Made by a program: the position numbers and the translations under genes. A stretch of DNA of 41,365 bases from Poriferisodalis sp964484385. Lineage in GTDB: Bacteria; Actinomycetota; Acidimicrobiia; Acidimicrobiales; Poriferisodalaceae. The stretch spans positions 1 through 41,365 of the forward strand of contig CAZAFV010000024.1 in NCBI GenBank assembly GCA_964484385.1, in the 5' to 3' direction. The notes under the pieces are model-generated. The model was not told where the DNA came from. It made no database searches and was given only the letters and a program-made list of their open reading frames with translations. Of the stretch, positions 40,922 through 41,365 are shown piece after piece (within the stretch, counting starts at the first letter, position 1; each line of letters opens with the position of its first letter).

Positions 40922-41365
40922 ATGAGTATTCGGGATTCCGACGTGCAGCGTGTGCGCGAGGCGACCGATCTTGTCGCGCTCATCGGCAGGCGGGTGAGCC
41001 TGAAGCGTGTCGGCAGCCGCCATGTGGGGCTGTGCCCGTTCCACACCGAGAAGACCCCCTCGTTCAGCGTCAACGGCGCCGAGGGCTTCTACCACTGCTT
41101 CGGCTGCAAGGCCTCGGGCGATGCCATCACGTTCCTGCGTGAGACCGAGCACCTCGACTTCACCGACGCCGTCGAGCAGCTGGCGGCCGCGGCGAACATC
41201 GAGCTCACCTACGACGCGCCCGGCGCGCAGCGCGCCAACCAGCGCCGCAAAGAGCTGCTGGACCTGCTGGAGCGTGCTGCTCGCTTCTACCACGAGCGCC
41301 TGATGAGCAGCCCCGACGCGGGCGAGGCGCGGGCGTACCTGCGACGGCGCGGCTATGACCGCGAG
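40922..41365 (+). CDS. dnaG: DNA primase DnaG, N-terminal part (cut by window end)
   Basis: 148 residues are in the window and the frame is still open at its end. The zinc-binding CHC2 domain is clear: GLCPFHTEKTPSFSVNGAEG then FYHCFGCKASGDAITF, with Cys, His, Cys and Cys ligands. The N-terminus (IRDSDVQRVREATDLVALIG) and the following DFTDAVEQLAAAANIELTY are standard. DnaG makes RNA primers for replication; the TOPRIM catalytic domain lies beyond the edge. The start is ATG 40922. Confidence 0.96.
   Translation, partial: MSIRDSDVQRVREATDLVALIGRRVSLKRVGSRHVGLCPFHTEKTPSFSVNGAEGFYHCFGCKASGDAITFLRETEHLDFTDAVEQLAAAANIELTYDAPGAQRANQRRKELLDLLERAARFYHERLMSSPDAGEARAYLRRRGYDRE

Overview
The window is a GC-rich, gene-dense stretch of an actinobacterial chromosome. 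The evidence is an F420-type oxidoreductase, a DUF3039 protein, a BldD-like regulator, a ferrochelatase with the actinobacterial iron-sulfur cysteines, actinobacterial SOS boxes, many GTG/TTG starts, and -10-like hexamers lying directly in front of start codons. Class Acidimicrobiia is my best guess, from overall style only; no marker in the window proves it. The window opens inside a tRNA-Ala gene and ends inside dnaG. No rRNA, insertion sequence, prophage or CRISPR array is visible, and no gene-free stretch exceeds about 235 bases.

Layout. 1-4.0 kb: tRNA-Ala(GGC), a small flavin/F420 split-barrel protein, a two-gene minus-strand unit (kinase-like phosphotransferase, then F420-dependent LLM oxidoreductase) and a divergent MFS transporter. 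4.0-13.4 kb: housekeeping genes comEA, comEC, holA, rpsT (opposite strand), lepA, hrcA, dnaJ, a small BldD-like regulator and hemW. 13.4-18.6 kb: an eight-gene minus-strand Tad/Flp pilus operon (cpaB-tadA-tadB-tadC-pilin-three TadE-like genes), mostly joined by 4-base start/stop overlaps, read from an unusually AT-rich intergenic region. 18.8-24 kb: a MerR/excisionase-like HTH protein, a CPBP membrane protease, cysS, nudC, lexA with two SOS boxes, and a RibD-C reductase. 24-29.5 kb: class II ribonucleotide reductase nrdJ with two DnaA-box-like sequences upstream, then, convergent, an 803-residue fusion of an MFS transporter to ferrochelatase. 29.6-41.4 kb: DUF3039, phoH, ybeY, a CNNM/CBS protein, era, dinG (opposite strand), uppS, recO, a small membrane protein, glycyl-tRNA synthetase, a PPDK-like protein lacking its ATP-grasp half, and dnaG.

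How it fits together. The blocks comEA-comEC-holA-rpsT-lepA-hrcA-dnaJ and phoH-ybeY-CNNM-era-recO-uppS-glyS-dnaG form one nearly continuous conserved neighbourhood in many actinobacteria. Here about 17 kb (regulator, hemW, tad operon, cysS, lexA, nrdJ, transporter-ferrochelatase) separates them, and rsmE, usually next to dnaJ, is missing. Several genes serve DNA replication and repair: holA, dnaG, recO, dinG, lexA and nrdJ. The strongest candidate for something undescribed is the transporter-ferrochelatase fusion, which would place the iron-insertion step of haem synthesis on the cytoplasmic end of a permease. Secondary points are the DnaA boxes before nrdJ, the half-PPDK, the ComEC whose metallo-beta-lactamase domain has lost its metal ligands, and two sets of GC-rich repeats.
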